A stretch of 7,841 nt of DNA. It comes from JALYUA01 sp038229875. GTDB taxonomy: Bacteria; Acidobacteriota; Thermoanaerobaculia; UBA5066; Gp7-AA6. Positions 4,630 through 7,841 of this stretch are shown in pieces (within the stretch, counting starts at the first letter, position 1; each line of letters starts with the position of its first letter). The stretch is from positions 1-7,841 of the forward strand of contig JBBROA010000156.1 of assembly GCA_038229875.1 (NCBI GenBank), written 5' to 3'. The translations under genes were made by a program, and so were the position numbers. Under the pieces are notes generated by a model. The model saw only the letters and a list, made by a program, of their open reading frames with translations. It did no database searches and was not told the origin of the DNA.

Positions 4630-5802
4630 CTAGGGCAACGTGAACTGGCAGCCCTGCACGGTCGTCCCGACCGGCACGTTGACGAAAGCGTTCGTGCACT
4701 TCGGGCCGCTGTCGGACTGCACCGTCACGGCGGTGGCGATCGACGGTGGTGTCCCCACGCCGCAGCTCGACGCGGTCAGCATCACCCGATAGGTCCCTGC
4801 GGGCAGGGCGCCCTGAAGAAGCACGTGCTCGGATCGGCTTGCGGTCGATTCGCATCCGGCGGGGAGGACCGTCCCGACCACTTGGTTGCTCGCGTTGCGG
4901 ATCTCGACGTCCACGTTGCCGGTACCGCTCCACGTCACGACCGCGTCGATGAACCGGGCCGTCACGGCCGTGGCGGTCGGCGTCGGAGTCGAGGTGCGGG
5001 TCGGCGTCGGGGTCCCGGTCGGCGTGAACGTGCTGGTGGTCTTCGATCCCTTGTTGTTGTTCGCGATCACGATCACCCCGCCGGCGACGACCGCGGCTCC
5101 GAGCCCGACCGCGAGGCCCGTGCTCATGCCGGAGCCCGATTTCCCCGCCGCGCCCGCACCTGCCCCGGCCGCGCCCGAGCCCGAGCCGCCGGCGGATGAG
5201 GCGGACGTCGTGCCGCCGGGCTTCAACGCGGCCGCGAGGGTCACCGTTGCCCCGCCGAAGAGGATGACGAACGCGATGTCGCGCCGGTTGAATCCGGGCG
5301 GCACTGGCGCCTGGCCGTCGCGCGTCAACCCGATCGTGAGCCCCGCCCCCTCTTTGCCCACGGGCACTCCCGCCGGGGCGCCCTTCACCTTGCAGGCGTT
5401 ACCGGGGACGACCGGAGGCGTGAACTCCCCCACTTCCTTCGCGAGCTCGCGGACATCGGTTGCGCGGATCTTGTAGTCGATCGCCCTGGTTTCCGGCATC
5501 GGCCGCGGGAGCACGCCTTCCAGGTTCTCGGGCGCGCCCTTCATCACCGCGTAATAGAAGTCTTCCGTTCCCGCGGCCTTGAAGTAGACGTACCCCTTGT
5601 CGAGATCCTTCCCCGGCGCGACGGCCGCGTCGACCTTCGGCGCGTAGTCGGTGTTGACGCATTTCAACGGATCGTGGCTGATGTCGACCGGCGAAACGGC
5701 TGTCGCCGCCCCGAGCGGCGAGGCTTCGACGCCGGCAAACAAAAGCGCGGCTGCGGTCAGGAGCGCGGCGCTCTGCCGCCAGCCGGGACGGGACGAATTC
5801 AT
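4630..5802 (-). CDS. Uncharacterised secreted, membrane-anchored protein with short Thr-Pro stalk
   Basis: I do not recognise a named family. The 390-aa protein begins with a signal peptide (positive residues, then AALLTAAALLFAGV, cleavage likely near residue 32). Residues 40-170 form a conserved-looking domain with Cys48 and Cys137. A hydrophobic stretch follows (177-193), then a Gly/Ala/Ser-rich linker and a strong transmembrane-type segment (227-248) ending in NNNKGSK, which predicts a membrane anchor. After a short Thr-Pro tract (257-278, TPTGTPTPTRTSTPTPT) comes a C-terminal beta-rich domain (281-390) with four cysteines (317, 347, 369, 385), probably extracytoplasmic and disulfide-bonded. 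ATG at 5802 is supported by AAGAGGT 6 nt upstream. It overlaps the upstream gene's stop by ATGA, indicating translational coupling. The Thr-Pro tract resembles that of the gene at 127-1941. A cell-envelope role is inferred. Confidence 0.85.
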   Translation of the reverse strand: MNSSRPGWRQSAALLTAAALLFAGVEASPLGAATAVSPVDISHDPLKCVNTDYAPKVDAAVAPGKDLDKGYVYFKAAGTEDFYYAVMKGAPENLEGVLPRPMPETRAIDYKIRATDVRELAKEVGEFTPPVVPGNACKVKGAPAGVPVGKEGAGLTIGLTRDGQAPVPPGFNRRDIAFVILFGGATVTLAAALKPGGTTSASSAGGSGSGAAGAGAGAAGKSGSGMSTGLAVGLGAAVVAGGVIVIANNNKGSKTTSTFTPTGTPTPTRTSTPTPTATAVTARFIDAVVTWSGTGNVDVEIRNASNQVVGTVLPAGCESTASRSEHVLLQGALPAGTYRVMLTASSCGVGTPPSIATAVTVQSDSGPKCTNAFVNVPVGTTVQGCQFTLP

Positions 5803-5815
5803 CGGCGCACCTCTT
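5799..5815 (-). promoter_or_regulatory. ATGA stop/start overlap with ribosome binding site
   Basis: On the minus strand AAGAGGT (5815-5809) sits 6 nt before ATG (5802-5800), and the upstream gene ends with TGA at 5801-5799, giving a 4-nt ATGA overlap. The binding site is encoded within the last codons of the upstream gene (the K-E-V region of PKEVRR). Ribosomes finishing the upstream gene can restart on the downstream one, so the two proteins are likely made in linked amounts. Confidence 0.85.
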
Positions 5816-7841
5816 TCGGATCGGGCCGTCTCGATTGGAGGATGTGCGCGTCAAACCGATCGGCGCCGACGAGCTCGAGAGAATATGCCCCGGCGAGCCC
5901 GTAAGCCCCTAGGTCGAACACCGCCTCGTCGCCGGGCGTGACGGAGAGCCGGCGCTCCGCGGCCACAGATCCATCGGCGGCGAGGAATCGAAGGAAGAGG
6001 ATCGTCTCGCCGGCCTCGCGCGTGCGAACGTAAAGCCACGTCGATCCGGTCCCGGCGAGCCGCACCCGCGCGGTGCGCCGTTCGGGATCCGACGCGTCGA
6101 AGGAGAGAGGCTGAGGCGAGAGACGGCGCTCCGCGAGCCCGCTCCCCGAAGCCGGCAGGACGGTCAGCGAGAGCGCCTTCGAGCTCGAGCCGGCGCCGTT
6201 TGTCGCGACGAGGAAAACGGTGTGCGAACCGGCGGTGACGAAGACGTGCGAGGGCGACTGCCGGGTGTCGAGCGCTCCGTCGTCGAAAATCCACAGCCAG
6301 TTCGTCGCCTGCGGCGAGCTCGTGTCGGTGAAGACCACGGGCACCCCGACGCGGGCCGAAGGAGAGGGCGTGAAATTCGCCGCAGGAGGCACCGTCTGCA
6401 GCGCGATCGAGTCGCTCTGCGCCACGTTTCCGGACACTTCCGGGGAACAGCCGTAGGCGCGCACGAATGCGGTGATGGGCTCCAGACGGGTGCTCCGCGG
6501 CGGCAGGATCGCGGAGAGGCCGGTCGTGAAGACTTCGACGTCGCCGTTGATCCGGACGCCGTACCGGGTCGCGGGTCCGCCGGCCGGGACGGTCCACGAG
6601 ACGTTGATGTAGTCGGTCGGCGTCGGTGCGCCGACGCTCTGCGCCGACGTCACGGTGACGTTCGCCGGGACGGGGAGACCGCCGCAGCCAGGGAGAGCGT
6701 CGAACCTGGCGGGACTGCTCGGCGGACTGAAGAGAGCGGGATCGGTGCTGCAGGACGGCTCCGCGCGGACCTCGAGGAAGACCGGCGTCGCCGTACCGAC
6801 GTTCGGGGCCGGAGCTGAAAAAGTGGTCGAGGTGGTCGTCCCGATGCTCGTGAACGCGCCGGAGCCGACCGCCTGGAGGATGCGATAAACCCCGGCGGGA
6901 CCCCCGCCCGGCCCGGCCGGAAGAGTCGGAGTCCACGTCAGCGTGTAAGTCGCCCCCGAATTCACGGATGTCTTGTCGAGCGTCACGGTGGGCGGAAGCG
7001 GCCGGGCACAGCCGGGCCCGGTAACGGTCAGCCGCACGATGTTTCCGGGGTCGCTGAACGCCGCGCTTCCGCCGCTGCAGAACGGCTCCGCGCGGACGTA
7101 GAAGGCGAGCACCGTGCCGGGCACGTTGTTGATCACGCCGGAAAACGATGTTCCTCGCGTGTAGCTCAGCGCGCGGAACGTGGCGCCTCCGTCAGTCGAA
7201 AGGAAGACCTCGTACTGCCCCGACTGCCCGCCCAGCCTGTCGCTCCAGATCAGCGTGTAAACATCGCCCGGAGCGCCGGAGGACGGGGCGATTGAAAGGT
7301 CGTCGACCGTCGCCGCTTTCGCGCACGTGCCGACCACCTGGGTCAGAACAGGGGAAGTGCTCGACCGGAATCCGCTGTCTCCGCTGTAAACGGCCGTGAT
7401 GCGATGGCTGCCCGCCGAGAGCGTGGACGTCGTGAAGGACGCCTGGCCCGAGATCAGCGTCACGGTCGCCAGGGGAGTGGTCGCGTCGAAGAAGGTCACG
7501 CTTCCAGTCGGCCCCCCGGCGGCGGGACCGGAGGCGCTCACGATCGCGGTGAACGTGACGGGCTGGCCGACGTTGGACGGGTTGACCGAGGAGAGCACGA
7601 CGGTCGAGGTGTTCGTCTGGACGATGCCGCCGATGCAGCGGGAGAATTCCGACGTGTTGCCGGCCGGATCCGTGGCCGTGGCCGTGACCGCCTCGCCGGC
7701 TGGGACGACGACGGGAAGGACGACCGAGATCGCGGCCGTGCACGAGGCGTTCGTGATCACGGTGGTGGCCCCGAGGAATGTCTTGCCCTCGCCGCTGCCG
7801 TTCGCGTCACAGGTGGGGCTGGAAAAGAATTCGACGCGATA
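5799..7841 (-). CDS. Large secreted multidomain surface protein (beta-helix cap, Ig-like, FnIII-like, PKD), 5' end outside the window
   Basis: The frame is open to the right edge, giving 680 residues and no start in the window; the GTG at 7760 is internal because the conserved domain begins before it. Numbering from the edge: residues 1-71 (YRVEFFSSPTCDANGSGEG ... VTATATDPAGNTSEFSRC) match the module often seen after parallel beta-helix repeats in bacterial surface proteins. Residues about 78-170 are a bacterial Ig-like domain of the group-3 type (PVTFTAIVSA ... PTGSVTFFD ... ITAVYSGDSGF). Residues about 172-483 hold three FnIII-like repeats, each starting near a Cys and each with a VRA[EY]..C motif. 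Residues about 484-561 are a PKD domain (NWLWIFDDG ... SHVFVTAGSHTVFLVATN). Residues 562-680 are a beta-rich C-terminal domain of unknown type. No membrane anchor or sorting signal ends the protein. It probably works outside the cell in adhesion or binding, perhaps with its translationally coupled partner. Confidence 0.87.
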   Translation of the reverse strand, partial: YRVEFFSSPTCDANGSGEGKTFLGATTVITNASCTAAISVVLPVVVPAGEAVTATATDPAGNTSEFSRCIGGIVQTNTSTVVLSSVNPSNVGQPVTFTAIVSASGPAAGGPTGSVTFFDATTPLATVTLISGQASFTTSTLSAGSHRITAVYSGDSGFRSSTSPVLTQVVGTCAKAATVDDLSIAPSSGAPGDVYTLIWSDRLGGQSGQYEVFLSTDGGATFRALSYTRGTSFSGVINNVPGTVLAFYVRAEPFCSGGSAAFSDPGNIVRLTVTGPGCARPLPPTVTLDKTSVNSGATYTLTWTPTLPAGPGGGPAGVYRILQAVGSGAFTSIGTTTSTTFSAPAPNVGTATPVFLEVRAEPSCSTDPALFSPPSSPARFDALPGCGGLPVPANVTVTSAQSVGAPTPTDYINVSWTVPAGGPATRYGVRINGDVEVFTTGLSAILPPRSTRLEPITAFVRAYGCSPEVSGNVAQSDSIALQTVPPAANFTPSPSARVGVPVVFTDTSSPQATNWLWIFDDGALDTRQSPSHVFVTAGSHTVFLVATNGAGSSSKALSLTVLPASGSGLAERRLSPQPLSFDASDPERRTARVRLAGTGSTWLYVRTREAGETILFLRFLAADGSVAAERRLSVTPGDEAVFDLGAYGLAGAYSLELVGADRFDAHILQSRRPDPKEVRR

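Noticed and set aside
5851..6936. Arg-rich minus-strand frame and plus-strand frames at 6222-6888 within the large surface gene
   Set aside because: These are high-GC shadow frames with Arg/Gly/Ala-biased composition and no domains, while the main frame shows clear Ig-like, FnIII-like and PKD signatures.

Overview
The window is GC-rich bacterial chromosomal DNA. A type IV pilus retraction ATPase (PilT), secreted Thr-Pro-rich proteins, an IPTL-like C-terminal sorting tail and a large multidomain surface protein with a beta-helix-associated cap suggest a Gram-negative environmental bacterium. Acidobacteriota (Thermoanaerobaculia-like) is my best guess, made from protein style only and held at low confidence.

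Left part (1-1941). The left edge holds the first 19 codons of an IS256-family transposase on the minus strand, followed by its outer end at about position 125. Directly beyond the IS end, an open plus-strand frame with no credible start runs to 1941. It encodes a secreted protein made mostly of X-Thr dipeptides, ending in an IPTL-CTERM-like tail. The simplest reading is that the IS inserted into this gene and cut off its 5' part. The tract contains higher-order duplications, including a block of about 304 bp copied at an offset of 468 bp. Two strong GC hairpins follow the stop codon.

Middle intergenic region (1942-2527). There is no convincing gene here. It holds a tRNA 3' fragment (anticodon arm, T arm, 3' acceptor strand and CCA) without a 5' half, which looks like an integration scar. 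Several palindromes and three degenerate copies of a GGAGYGAGCGRAGGCGA-like motif follow.

Pilus operon (2528-4550, plus). A 160-aa protein built of two similar halves lies 16 nt upstream of pilT. The PilT is unusually long (507 aa from a TTG start with a strong ribosome binding site). It carries an N-terminal extension that looks like a degenerate second copy of PilT's own N-terminal domain, joined by a Pro/Ala linker. The pilT stop codon lies inside a heptamer repeat array that forms an inverted pair with another array abutting the convergent gene.

Surface operon (7841-4630, minus). A large secreted protein is truncated by the window edge. It has a beta-helix-type cap, a bacterial Ig-like domain, three Cys-bearing FnIII-like repeats, a PKD domain and a C-terminal beta-rich domain. 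It overlaps by ATGA a 390-aa membrane-anchored protein with a signal peptide, a Gly-rich transmembrane region, a short Thr-Pro stalk and a C-terminal beta domain. The two are probably translated together and may form an envelope unit. No defence, CRISPR or biosynthetic system is visible. The most unusual points are the tandem-domain PilT with its duplicated-fold partner, the IS-cut Thr-Pro protein and the tRNA scar.
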